NCBI GenBank assembly: GCA_014237855.1
Contig: JABACD010000021.1
Span: 42,093 to 106,092, forward strand
Source of the DNA: Planctomycetota bacterium
Lineage (GTDB): Bacteria > Planctomycetota > UBA1135 > GCA-002686595
DNA: 64,000 nt
Direction of reading: 5' to 3'
Shown here: positions 17,854 through 26,557 of the stretch, piece after piece
Layout: every line of letters begins with the position of its first letter
Position numbering within the stretch: position 1 is the first letter of the stretch
Made by a program: the position numbers and the translations under genes
The notes under the pieces: model-generated
Database searches by the model: none
What the model saw: the letters and a program-made list of their open reading frames with translations, nothing else
Told to the model about the DNA's origin: nothing

Positions 17854-19449
17854 TCAGAGACACGGTAGGTAAGCGCGCTTGTCGAGGACTGCCGCAGTCA
17901 GTAGACCGCTGATGAGTGCGCCGGCAACCCCTGTGGTCATCACGTCCACACCAGTCATGTAGAAATCGGGCAGTGGAGTCCGCGAGCGTAGAGCGGGGCA
18001 GGAAAACCTGCTTGTGGAGGCATCCAGCCCATAGATGGCACCACGCGTGGCGCGGACAAAGTGCTCGGCGGTCAGCGGAGTTGAGAGTTCGCTGAGAACC
18101 AGGTGTTGCATGACCTCTGGAATCGCACAGCGAAGCTGAGTCAGGAGCTTGTCGGTGATGTTCTTCTTCAAGGCCAGGTAGCCTGCATCACGATCACCAT
18201 GGGTGCTACCAGCCCAGGGTTCAAAGAGATCCCAGGGGACGAAGGTCACCGCCTCGCCGGTGTGGCGCAAGCTCTCGCCTGGCTCATGAAGCGAGTCCTT
18301 CAGGGAAGGGAAGGACACGTAGAGGATGTGCGGCTCGCTCTCGGTCCGTGGATCCCAGGCTTCTTGCTCCCGTTTCCAGGTGTTGAACAGCCACAGGTTT
18401 GCACTGGATGCCCCCCCCGCAGAGATGTCGCCCTCGAATCCAAGGTTGAGGCAGAGATAGGAGGGTGAGGGGGACACTTCCAGGATGGCACGGCCCCAGT
18501 CCGAATCGCGCAGGGACTCCGGCACCAGTCGCTTCACCGCTGTGTGAGCCCCGGCTGCGCAGATCACCGCTCCGGCGCGCAGTTCGGTGCCGTCCGCCAT
18601 GACCACCCCCCTCGCGCGCCCTCCCTCGACGAGGATCTGCGAGACGTCCGCGCGGCAGAGAACCTCTCCACCATGGCGCACGACGGTTCCAAGCAGCGCA
18701 GTGGCCAGGGACTTGGCCCCCCCCACCGGGTACCAGGCGCCCCGTGCGAAGTGTGCGTTGATCAGGCATTGGATGACCGCACTCGCTTCACCTGGCAACG
18801 AGCCGTGATAGCCCCACTGCGCCGTGAGCACGCTCCGCAGGTCACCCTCGACTCCAGCCTCGTCCAGGAGATCCTCTACCGTGGCGCTGAACCAGTCCCG
18901 TGAGACGAGGCCGAGCAGGCCGGTCCCTGCGCGCTCGAGCCAGCGGGGCATGCTACGCAGTCCGAAGTGCACGGTCGCCATGCGAGCGATGCCGCGCGAT
19001 AGGGCGAAGTAACGATCCAGCGCGGCCCCTTGGTCGGGGAAGCGTGCGTGCAGGGTCTCGATCAGTGCCTCTTGACTGGGCGGAAAATCGATCTCCAGTC
19101 CGTCCGGGAAACGGAATCGATCATAGGGATCACCAAGTGAGACCATGGGCACCTCCTCCTCGGCCAGCCAGGCCAGCATCTTGGCCACCTGCCCACCCTC
19201 GTGGAGCTCGCCCAGTGCGTGCACCCCCACGTCCCACTGGAAGCCCTTGCGACCAAACATGTGGGTGTACCCGCCGGGCAGGTAATGCTGTTCGAGAACC
19301 AGAACTCGCCGCCCCAGGCGGCTCAAGGCTGCTGCACAGCTCATGCCTCCCATCCCAGACCCCACGACGATCACGTCGAAGGCTTCATTCGCGGTGGGCG
19401 GATAGGTCCGGTACAGCCGCCGGCCGTCGAGGGTCGGTATGACGGACAT
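17854..19449 (-). CDS. Carotenoid/retinol-type FAD oxidoreductase (CrtI/RetSat-like)
   Basis: A 531-residue FAD protein. The N-terminal dinucleotide fold is FDVIVVGSGMGGMSCAAALS, followed by VLVLEQHYLPGGYTHMF and WDVGVHALGEL. The C-terminus has FYMTGVDVMTTGVAGALISGLL, matching the G.dv...g..GA..sG signature of phytoene desaturases, carotene isomerases and all-trans-retinol 13,14-reductases. The V-E-Q-H-x-x-P-G-G-Y pattern favours the RetSat/carotene-isomerase branch over classical CrtI. The likely reaction is redox change or isomerisation of a polyene double bond; no other carotenoid gene is in the window. It leads a four-gene operon with a CPBP protease, DUF2071 and a DCC protein, all with gaps of seven bases or four-base overlaps. 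Confidence 0.88.
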   Translation of the reverse strand: MSVIPTLDGRRLYRTYPPTANEAFDVIVVGSGMGGMSCAAALSRLGRRVLVLEQHYLPGGYTHMFGRKGFQWDVGVHALGELHEGGQVAKMLAWLAEEEVPMVSLGDPYDRFRFPDGLEIDFPPSQEALIETLHARFPDQGAALDRYFALSRGIARMATVHFGLRSMPRWLERAGTGLLGLVSRDWFSATVEDLLDEAGVEGDLRSVLTAQWGYHGSLPGEASAVIQCLINAHFARGAWYPVGGAKSLATALLGTVVRHGGEVLCRADVSQILVEGGRARGVVMADGTELRAGAVICAAGAHTAVKRLVPESLRDSDWGRAILEVSPSPSYLCLNLGFEGDISAGGASSANLWLFNTWKREQEAWDPRTESEPHILYVSFPSLKDSLHEPGESLRHTGEAVTFVPWDLFEPWAGSTHGDRDAGYLALKKNITDKLLTQLRCAIPEVMQHLVLSELSTPLTAEHFVRATRGAIYGLDASTSRFSCPALRSRTPLPDFYMTGVDVMTTGVAGALISGLLTAAVLDKRAYLPCL

Positions 19450-19531
19450 ACATCAAACCATACCGGATCAACCTCGATTGGACGAGGGCGCGCCCATCGT
19501 GGGACCAGGCATCAGGGCCAGCCTCGAAGTC

Positions 19532-20362
19532 CTACTCCAACTCCGTGAGCGTCAGCTGGAGGGCCCATGCACTGCCCTCGTACTCTCCGATGGGGACCTC
19601 TCGGACAGCTTCGGAGCCTGCCCCAACTCGAATCATGAGTTCGTCCCCGCTCTGGCTAGCCGAGAGGGAGCCGTTCTCACCTGTCAGCTCCACGCAGTAC
19701 CCGAGGATGAGGGGCTCTCCGAGCATGTGCTGCTCGAGGCTCGCTTGCCCGCTCGCGGAAGCGATCCTTAGCCTCCCGCTGCCTTCATCCTCGCTCATGG
19801 AGCCGGGCACCCACCCCGAAGAAGAGAAAGGGAGTGCTGTCGAGGTCTGGGTCTCAGGAGTCAGGGTGGTGAGCTGCTCCGAATCAGCCCCTACATTCAA
19901 GACCCCCATGCCCAGGCCGAACCGGAACGCGCGATGCCCCTCGAAGCCTGGAACCGCTGAGAGGATCGCATCGCTAGCCTCCTGGCCTCCAATCAGGCCT
20001 ACACCGTCGAGGAGCGAGGTGCCATCGACCTCCTCCTGAGAGAAGCGCAGGTGATATACACACACCCCCTCGGAGAGTGGCATCGTCGATTCACCGCCGA
20101 TGCTGCCCTTGCTCCCCTGGAGGGTCCAGCTGAAGTGCAGGGGATTGTTGGCATGGATGATCCAGGAGACCTCGCTGTCACTGAAGGAGAGCTCTCCATG
20201 ACGGACGATTCCGTAAGACCCATCTCGAAGATCCACAGAGCGCACAGCCACGTCCGCCACAGCGGTCGCAGGCTCGCCCTGCTCGACACAAGATCCGAGA
20301 AAGACCAACAAGAGGAGGGAGACTGAGCCCTGGCTGCGTGCGCGATCCATGGAGTAAGACAT
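19532..20362 (-). CDS. Putative lipoprotein of unknown function
   Basis: A 276-residue protein with a lipobox-like LGSC after a short hydrophobic stretch (SVSLLLLVFLGSCVEQG), so probably lipid-anchored outside the membrane. The remainder is rich in Ser, Gly, Glu and alternating hydrophobic residues, suggesting a beta sandwich (for example RHGELSFSDSEVSWIIHANN). No known domain recognised. The ATG at 20362 or the one at 20350 could serve as start. It follows the calcium-repeat protein gene on the same strand but is separated from it by a strong 15-bp hairpin, so probably has its own transcript. Confidence 0.7.
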   Translation of the reverse strand: MSYSMDRARSQGSVSLLLLVFLGSCVEQGEPATAVADVAVRSVDLRDGSYGIVRHGELSFSDSEVSWIIHANNPLHFSWTLQGSKGSIGGESTMPLSEGVCVYHLRFSQEEVDGTSLLDGVGLIGGQEASDAILSAVPGFEGHRAFRFGLGMGVLNVGADSEQLTTLTPETQTSTALPFSSSGWVPGSMSEDEGSGRLRIASASGQASLEQHMLGEPLILGYCVELTGENGSLSASQSGDELMIRVGAGSEAVREVPIGEYEGSAWALQLTLTELE

Positions 20363-20391
20363 CTTGAGAATGATACGGATCGACTAGATTA

Positions 20392-20424
20392 GCCATGAAG
20401 CAGGCAACCTGCCTGCTTCATGGC
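20392..20424 (-). terminator. Perfect 15-bp hairpin downstream of the calcium-repeat protein gene
   Basis: Arms 20392-20406 (GCCATGAAGCAGGCA) and 20410-20424 pair perfectly around the loop ACC. It lies 33 bases after the stop of the gene at 20457-21935 and 30 bases before the start of the lipoprotein gene. On the minus strand the sequence after it reads TAATCTAG, only weakly T-rich, but the stem is strong enough to end transcription or protect the mRNA 3' end. Confidence 0.6.
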
Positions 20425-20456
20425 CCTGAGTTACAGATAATTCTGAATCCGAGCAC

Positions 20457-21935
20457 CTAGGGAGCCCAGGTCACGGACACCGCGTTTGACATGTTGGCTG
20501 CTCCACCGCAAGGGCCGCCGAGATCGCGATACCAGAACTGCAGGTAGCTGACGTCGCCGGGCATGGCACCCACGATCGCATGGATCGGAATCCCACCGCT
20601 GGGGTCGGGGAAGGTCGCGTTTCCGCCGATCACGGAAGGCACCTTGCCAAGTCGGAAAATCTGCCCGCCCACGCAGCGCAGGCCGTTGTAGAAGGGGACA
20701 CCATTTCCGTTGGCGACCGGAGCACTCCCCGCAAAGAAGTAACCGGGCACGCCGTCCGGAGCCTGGGTCACGTGAAGCGCCAGGTCCGCTGCTGCGATGC
20801 TCGTCGACCCCGTAGTGGTCAGCGAGGCACCAACGCCCGTGGAGTTCGCGCAGCCCTCTGTTGCCCCAGGAACCACCTCGTTTCCACAGGGACAGGGCAT
20901 GGTACCGCCATCCGAGTCCTGCCCAAGGCAGTAGATGCGCGTGCCCGGCTCACAACGATCCGGGACTCCATTTCCATCTAGATCCACCGCCCCATTGAGC
21001 AGGTCGCAGCGATCCGGGATTCCATTGCTGTCGCAGTCCAGGCTGGGCTCACAATCATCCGGGACCCCGTTGCTGTCGCAGTCGGTCTCTTGGTCGTCCG
21101 GGATGCCATCGCTGTCGCAGTCATCCACGCCAGTACCGCTGCAATCACAGGGCGCAAAAATGGCAGGCATGCTATCGCAGTCCTGCGTACTGGGGAGAAA
21201 ACTACTCGAGACGGTGACCTGCCCGGAGATGCAGTAGGCAGCGACCTGCGCTGACCAGCTGCCATCGTTCTGGAGGTTTCCGTTCTCGCACCAGATTGCG
21301 TTGATGTTCCCCGTCAGGGTCGCGGAGCTCGCGTTTTGAAAGTCTCCATTGGGCAGATGGAACTCGGAGTCTTCGATGTGCATCGAGGAATCGGAGTCGT
21401 TCTGGAAGTTGCCACTGTTATCAGCACCGATCAGTGCGCAGACATCAATCAGGGTGTCCATTCCCTTCGCGTTCTGATAGTTCTCGTCGACCACCAGACA
21501 GACATCCTCCAGGTAACGGACGCCCTCGGAGAGCTGGAAGTTCTGTCCCACCTCCACATCACAGCCAACCATGGAGAGACTCGCGTTGGAAGTCGTGATC
21601 TGGATGCTGAAGCCATGGGCGGTGGCCACATAGCAGCCAAGGAAGTCCGCGGTTCCCCCCTCCACAGTGAAGTTGCCGTTCTGCAAGGTAAAGCTGCAGT
21701 TCGATGCGATCAGGGTCGCCGCAATCAACTTGATGTCGTTATTGACAACAGTGACATCGTGGTTGATCACGACGTCATGGCCATCGAGATCCGTCGGAGG
21801 CGCATTGCCACCAGCCCAGGTCGCTGCGCTGCTCCAATTACCTGGGGTCACTGTCGTGAAGGTATCGGCCGAGAGGCTCCCCGCGAAGCAGAGGGAGGCG
21901 GCAAGGAGATGAAACCTGAAAGGATCTATTCTCAT
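20457..21935 (-). CDS. Secreted protein with calcium-binding DxDxNG repeats
   Basis: A 492-residue secreted protein with a signal peptide (MRIDPFRFHLLAASLCFAGSLSA). Residues about 25-235 open with a G8-like GNWSSAATWAGGNAPP segment and continue as short strands with repeated N, Q and G (probably a right-handed beta helix). Residues about 260-325 carry four thrombospondin-3-like calcium sites (DCDSDGIPDDQE, DCDSNGVPDDCE, DCDSNGIPDRCD, DLDGNGVPDRCE). The last 160 residues begin TRIYCLGQDSDGG and end LQFWYRDLGGPCGG..SNAVSVTW, a module shared in outline with the haloperoxidase and FG-GAP proteins here. Likely a surface or matrix protein; function unknown. Confidence 0.85.
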   Translation of the reverse strand: MRIDPFRFHLLAASLCFAGSLSADTFTTVTPGNWSSAATWAGGNAPPTDLDGHDVVINHDVTVVNNDIKLIAATLIASNCSFTLQNGNFTVEGGTADFLGCYVATAHGFSIQITTSNASLSMVGCDVEVGQNFQLSEGVRYLEDVCLVVDENYQNAKGMDTLIDVCALIGADNSGNFQNDSDSSMHIEDSEFHLPNGDFQNASSATLTGNINAIWCENGNLQNDGSWSAQVAAYCISGQVTVSSSFLPSTQDCDSMPAIFAPCDCSGTGVDDCDSDGIPDDQETDCDSNGVPDDCEPSLDCDSNGIPDRCDLLNGAVDLDGNGVPDRCEPGTRIYCLGQDSDGGTMPCPCGNEVVPGATEGCANSTGVGASLTTTGSTSIAAADLALHVTQAPDGVPGYFFAGSAPVANGNGVPFYNGLRCVGGQIFRLGKVPSVIGGNATFPDPSGGIPIHAIVGAMPGDVSYLQFWYRDLGGPCGGAANMSNAVSVTWAP

Positions 21936-22303
21936 TTTGAATAAGAGAGAATGTGAAATCAGAATGCGAATTCGAGTTCTAGTAGCGCAGACCGTGTGGC
22001 GAGAGAGCCACCGACTGGTCTACTAAATCCTGAATAGGACGATTGTGCGACTCGTCTTGTTCAGCCTAATTGCGACTCGATCCGGCCCTTCAGCCCCTAA
22101 CAGGGTGGAACATTGCCATTCAAGTGCGTTATATCTCCGCCCCACTGAAGACTACCCGTGTGACGAGCGCATGCATCTCCGGTCTCATCAAAGTTGAGGA
22201 ATGCAGGGAGCCGCCGAGCAAGACAAGCTCCCAGGGGGATCTGCTGCCTATCCCCTGCAATCCTTTCCCAGCCAGGCGTCCAGACTCAGGAGTCTCAACT
22301 CGC
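21936..22303. other. Intergenic stretch of 368 bases
   Basis: The upper part should hold the promoter of the secreted-protein gene at 20457-21935; the first 100 bases upstream of its ATG are locally AT-rich. Short frames on both strands near 22194-22464 look like chance. A small inverted repeat (AGACTC AG GAGTCT) lies near 22289, close to the end of the gene at 22304. No gene is called. Confidence 0.45.
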
Positions 22304-23092
22304 CTACTTCTCCTGGTCCTGCACCCATTCATCCCAGGGAGCGACGAAGAAGGAGAAGCGTCCGCCGAGACCACCATCGCGCAGGTAACTACGGTAGGTC
22401 TCCAGCTGATCCGAGTGCAGGAGGTTCTGGATCTCGGCCCGGTGAGCGGCACGATTGCTCATGAAGATCTCACCCAGTTCGTCTTCCGAGGTATTGCCCT
22501 CCGACCAGAGCCGGGTCATCTCTCGGTTACGCTCGTTCTGAGTGGCGAGCAACCTTCGCATGTCCTTGGACTGGCTTGAACCCAACAAGAGCTTGTCCGT
22601 GAGCTCCTGGGTCTTCGTTACCAGATCCGTGTCGAGTTGGTCGTACTCCTCATTGGCCTTGACGGCCTCTTCACGGCGTTCGTCAAGTTCCTCTTCGAAC
22701 TCCACAGCCTCGCGTTCCTCCTCGATCTCGGTCAGTGCCTCGGCCACCTGAGCCTTGAATGCGGCACTCCCACTCTGAAGTGCTCCCATGGCAATCGCCT
22801 GGGCCTCCTCTCCCTTGGAACCCTCGCTGGCCGCCGCCATTGGCAGGCTGCGCCGATCGCTGCTCCGCAGCTCTCGAAGACGCGAGACCTCCAGTGACAG
22901 CTCGTCCAAGGAGACCTGCAAGGCCTGCAACTGCTCGGCTGTGACCGGAATCTGGGACTCAGTCGACCTCGAGAGTGGCGGCGCCGAGGCCTCGGCCTGC
23001 TCGGTGGCACCTTCGAAGGCAACCAGAGCCAACAGGCTGACCGCGACGGATAGGACCACGGAGGTGAGGACTACCAGGAGGGAACGTTGCAT
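22304..23092 (-). CDS. Membrane-anchored coiled-coil protein
   Basis: A 262-residue protein. A single N-terminal span (MQRSLLVVLTSVVLSVAVSLLALVAF) anchors it; the rest is highly charged and helical. Residues about 50-80 and 110-200 show heptad-like patterns (LQALQVSLDELSLEVSRLREL; EIEEEREAVEFEEELDERREEAVKANEEYDQLDTDL), predicting a coiled coil outside the cytoplasm. ATG 23092 was chosen because the signal anchor starts there; 41 upstream codons of the same frame look non-coding. I recognise no catalytic motif. It may be a structural or signalling linker in the envelope. It stands alone, with the divergent DUF952 gene upstream. Confidence 0.75.
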   Translation of the reverse strand: MQRSLLVVLTSVVLSVAVSLLALVAFEGATEQAEASAPPLSRSTESQIPVTAEQLQALQVSLDELSLEVSRLRELRSSDRRSLPMAAASEGSKGEEAQAIAMGALQSGSAAFKAQVAEALTEIEEEREAVEFEEELDERREEAVKANEEYDQLDTDLVTKTQELTDKLLLGSSQSKDMRRLLATQNERNREMTRLWSEGNTSEDELGEIFMSNRAAHRAEIQNLLHSDQLETYRSYLRDGGLGGRFSFFVAPWDEWVQDQEK

Positions 23093-23252
23093 CTGATGAG
23101 TGGGCTGATTCGAGTCTCCGTCGAATTTGAATCTTGACGCCGTGTGGAGGCTACTTGCTACTGCACCCCAGCGCGTCCCTATTCCACCGCGCCCCGGCGA
23201 GAACTGGAATCCCAATTCCTAGTCTCTCAGGCAATTGAATAAGCTCATCCCC

Positions 23253-23618
23253 ATGACGGAGTTTCTCTACCGCATCGTGGCTCAGATCGACTGGCAGACC
23301 ACTCGTCGAGAAGGACAGGTACCGACGTCCGAGTCCGACCAGAGCGATGGCTTTGTCCACCTCTCCACGGCCGAGACATTCCTGGAGACCGCTGATCTCT
23401 ACTTCAAGCCCGCGGAGAACCCCATGGCTCTGGAGATCGATCCACGTTTACTCGGTGAGGCCTTGAAGTGGGAGGTCGTCGAGCAGCGCGGCGGAACGAT
23501 CTTTCCTCACCTCTACGCGCCTGGCATTCCGCTGGCCGCAATCCGTGCGGTGATCGACCTCGACCACACACCGTCGGGTTTCAGCGCCGGAAAGCGCTCT
23601 CTGGCTCAGCAGGCCTAG
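23253..23618 (+). CDS. DUF952 family protein
   Basis: A 121-residue protein recognisable as DUF952: LYRIVAQIDWQ near the start, then SDQSDGFVHLSTAETFLETADLYF (the conserved DGFIHlS motif), LEIDPRLLGEALKWE and the C-terminal FPHLYAPGIPLAAI segment. The family is small, cytoplasmic and of unknown activity; some members resemble glutathione-dependent proteins. The ATG at 23253 starts the domain directly. It is divergent from the coiled-coil gene and convergent with the haloperoxidase gene. Confidence 0.88.
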   Translation: MTEFLYRIVAQIDWQTTRREGQVPTSESDQSDGFVHLSTAETFLETADLYFKPAENPMALEIDPRLLGEALKWEVVEQRGGTIFPHLYAPGIPLAAIRAVIDLDHTPSGFSAGKRSLAQQA

Positions 23619-23705
23619 TCCTGCGCGCCCAGCTCCGCCACATGCCCTGGTGCTCGAAGGACTCACATGAGGTCCTCGAGGGCCGCGACTCGGTAGCTGC
23701 AGGTG

Positions 23706-26060
23706 CTACTCGAACGTCACGCTGACGCCATTGGACAGCGTGAAGCCCAGGGGATGGGCGGCGTCAAAGATCAGCGCCTGGAAGAGTAGCTGGGTGCCTG
23801 GCGCTCTGGATGCGCTCGGGGGAAGGGTCCATTGGAGTTCACCCGAACCCGGCTCGCCGGGAGTCACCGTGAGGCTGATGGGTAAGACCCTCGCACCGTG
23901 CGGCACGAGCAGGGTGCAGTTCCCGATCTGCTCCGAGTTAGCCTGACCTCTGGCGATCAGCAGGTACCCGCTACCAGAGGTTGAAGCATTCTTGATTCTC
24001 ACCTGGAGTGGACTGCCGGGGCTCGGGCAGCCGTCAACGGAGAGCATCGGTCTGAATCCGCCCTCGCCCTGGCAACCAATGCCGTAGATCTCGATCTTGC
24101 CGTTCGCATCACAAGCACTGCCAGTCCAGTACTGTTCAGCGAGTGAGTAGGCCTCGTCCCCGATCTCCTGGCCCATCTGGCGCCCGGGGAGATCGTCTGC
24201 AGGTGGGTGAATCCCGCCCCAGATGCGCGAGAGCGAGCACTGATCGGAGGCGTCGTAATAGGAAGCCCACTGCAGGCGCACATCAGTACTGGGACCCTCC
24301 TCGAACACGAGGAACTCGTTCTTCTTACAGAGGTATTCCCCTAGCCCCTCGGGAAAGTAGGGAGAGCCGGTCAGCTGATGCATCACAACCGCCGCTGCGC
24401 GACTGTAGGTGCTGTGACCTGAGACGTAGCCTGCAAACGGTGGCGTCACGAAGGTAGGACGCTGATACGGCCACCAGTTCTCGGCCAGGATCCACCCCAC
24501 CCCTGCTACATCAACCTCTGGATTGGTGATGTAGTTAGGACCACGCCATGCGAGCACAGCGATCTTGTCCTCGGAGCCGGCCAGGTGCTCATGCCTCTGC
24601 CCCGGTGCGGTCGTCGCGGTGGTGACGAGTTCGATGTATCCCGGCTGCAGGTTGATTCCCTGGGGATCATAGCTGGGCAGCTGCTGATCAGTGCATTGCC
24701 CCAGATCCGCCATGTAGCGCAAGGCGCTGATCGGCCGCAAGTAGTCGTACCACCCCTTGACACCCCAGGCCGAAATGGCGGAGTCGTGCATGGCCCCGGC
24801 CATCGCGAGGTAGGACTTGGCATACCACTCGAGGTCCCCAAGGATCGGGCCCACACCACCGATGCGCTTCTCGAATGACGGGTGATCGGAGACATCGTTG
24901 AGAATCACGAACCAGTGTCCAGGCGGAGTCTCAGAGTCCGGCCCATCAGCCCAGAATTCAGCAAGGACACGAGCGTAGTCGCCACGCGGCACCAGCTGAG
25001 CAGGATAGGGTTGGCCGGTCACGGGATTGGCTCCGTAACCCGAGCCCCAGTCACCTCCGTTGTAGTAGTCGTAGAAGCTTGGAAGCTGTGCAGGAGTGGC
25101 CAGAGGTGCATTACCAATCGAGGCCGGTGACGCATCCATCATGACCCCATCCGAGGGGTCCAGGTGAGCTGACCAGACCGAGACCATCTCGAATCCGCTC
25201 TTGTACCCTCCAGAGGAATCGCTGATCTTCGGCGGGGCGCCCGGGTCCTTGAACAACGAGTAGGTGAACCCGTCACGCTCGCGAATCGTGCAGTCGTAAT
25301 TGGACAGTGACCAGTTCGAGACCACTCCCCACTCGGGTGAGAGAAACTCCGGGTACCCGAATGGAACAGGATTGCCGGCTTGATCGACGAAGAACTCGAG
25401 GCTCAGCTCCTGCCAGCGGTCCGGATCAACCAGGGTCGGATTTCCAGGAAGCTCCGGGAGGAGGGGCGGATTGACCGGAGTGTAGAACTGATTCGCGTAG
25501 TCGTTGGCCTCGTTCGAATTGTCCGTATCCCCGAAGTCCAGTACGGCGCGTGCAATCCGGTTGCCGACCTCCGCGGGAGTGTTCCCCGCAATTGAGGTGT
25601 TCGTCCGATCATAGCCCAACGCATCCATCAGGCTGTCGTACCGCGGGAGCATGACCGCAGCACCCGGCGAGTTCCTGAAGCGCTGCTTGAGGATCCCATA
25701 GCTCGCGTGACTGATCGCTTCACTTCGCCAGCGATAGACGTTTGGGGACGTGCTCGGGTGATCTTCCTGGAACAGGACCGGCTGGGCTACCGGGTCGTAG
25801 GTCGCCCAGGCGTCCCACATGGCGAGGGACACGTGGTAGAGGTTTCGTGCGTGGACCGTTGGCCGGGCATAGTCACTGCGGATCGACTGCAGTAGAGCCT
25901 CGTTCCACTGACGGGTGACTGAGTGCTGCGTCGTTGGGCCCTGGTGAGGTCGAGCACTGGGTGAGGCTCCAACTGCGGGGACAGCCAGAGGCGAACACGT
26001 GACTACGAACGCCGAGAGGCAAACCTGGCGCCAGTACCTTGAAAGGACTCCGAGGGTCAT
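23706..26060 (-). CDS. Vanadium-dependent haloperoxidase (PAP2 superfamily)
   Basis: A 784-residue secreted enzyme with an N-terminal signal (ATG 26060 start; mature from about residue 34). The vanadate pocket is visible: KGWYDYLRP supplies Lys and Arg seven residues apart, YVSGHSTYSRAAAV supplies Ser-Gly-His, and SRIWGGIHPPADD supplies Arg and His six apart, as in fungal chloroperoxidase. It should oxidise halide with hydrogen peroxide. The last 130 residues are an added beta domain ending LSNGVSVTF, similar to the endings of other secreted proteins in this window. A 30-bp tandem repeat lies directly upstream of its start. The P460-like cytochrome gene is divergent from it. Confidence 0.9.
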   Translation of the reverse strand: MTLGVLSRYWRQVCLSAFVVTCSPLAVPAVGASPSARPHQGPTTQHSVTRQWNEALLQSIRSDYARPTVHARNLYHVSLAMWDAWATYDPVAQPVLFQEDHPSTSPNVYRWRSEAISHASYGILKQRFRNSPGAAVMLPRYDSLMDALGYDRTNTSIAGNTPAEVGNRIARAVLDFGDTDNSNEANDYANQFYTPVNPPLLPELPGNPTLVDPDRWQELSLEFFVDQAGNPVPFGYPEFLSPEWGVVSNWSLSNYDCTIRERDGFTYSLFKDPGAPPKISDSSGGYKSGFEMVSVWSAHLDPSDGVMMDASPASIGNAPLATPAQLPSFYDYYNGGDWGSGYGANPVTGQPYPAQLVPRGDYARVLAEFWADGPDSETPPGHWFVILNDVSDHPSFEKRIGGVGPILGDLEWYAKSYLAMAGAMHDSAISAWGVKGWYDYLRPISALRYMADLGQCTDQQLPSYDPQGINLQPGYIELVTTATTAPGQRHEHLAGSEDKIAVLAWRGPNYITNPEVDVAGVGWILAENWWPYQRPTFVTPPFAGYVSGHSTYSRAAAVVMHQLTGSPYFPEGLGEYLCKKNEFLVFEEGPSTDVRLQWASYYDASDQCSLSRIWGGIHPPADDLPGRQMGQEIGDEAYSLAEQYWTGSACDANGKIEIYGIGCQGEGGFRPMLSVDGCPSPGSPLQVRIKNASTSGSGYLLIARGQANSEQIGNCTLLVPHGARVLPISLTVTPGEPGSGELQWTLPPSASRAPGTQLLFQALIFDAAHPLGFTLSNGVSVTFE

Positions 26061-26063
26061 ACT

Positions 26064-26123
26064 GTGGAATTGAAGGGTCACGGCTCTAGCAGAGTGGAAT
26101 TGAAGAGTGACGGCTCAAGCAGA
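26064..26123. repeat. Tandem 30-bp direct repeat upstream of the haloperoxidase
   Basis: Two adjacent copies of a 30-base unit (26064-26093 and 26094-26123) beginning GTGGAATTGAAG differ at three positions. They sit three bases upstream of the haloperoxidase ATG, on the 5' side. The position suggests a tandem regulator-binding or leader element, though a simple slippage duplication is also possible. Confidence 0.55.
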
Positions 26124-26557
26124 CATTCTTCCCGGGGGAAACCATATGGCTTCATGCTATTCGACTTGGACCACCCGTGGAGTTTGACCTGTCGGAACCA
26201 CCTCAAAATTCGCGTAAAGTCGTCCAGGCTCCAGGGAACGTCCTCTTCATTCGTTGATTCGTCACAGTCCGATCCGCGCAGTACGCCCTCCAGGAAGTAA
26301 TCAGTGCACTTCCTGGACATCATCAGGGTTGCGCAGTCCTTGAAGATCCGACGCTCGCCCATGCTCCGCCCGGCACGACGGCCACGACCTGGGAGACGAC
26401 ATTTATCTACAATCCTGTAAGGAGGGGCGCATCTGAGAAGAGCCCTAACTGCTCGTCTCTGGCCTCCTGAGACTGGTGGGCCTCCCTTGCCCCCCCCATG
26501 GAGCAGAATTTGCACTGTATTCACTTCACATGCTGAACTCTGGTCGTATCGAGCAAG
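26124..26557. other. Divergent promoter region
   Basis: A 434-base gap between the haloperoxidase (minus) and P460-like cytochrome (plus) genes. It must hold both promoters. A 199-codon minus-strand frame crosses it (26078-26677) but its translation has no recognisable domain, and it overlaps the cytochrome's start antisense, so I reject it. Confidence 0.45.
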
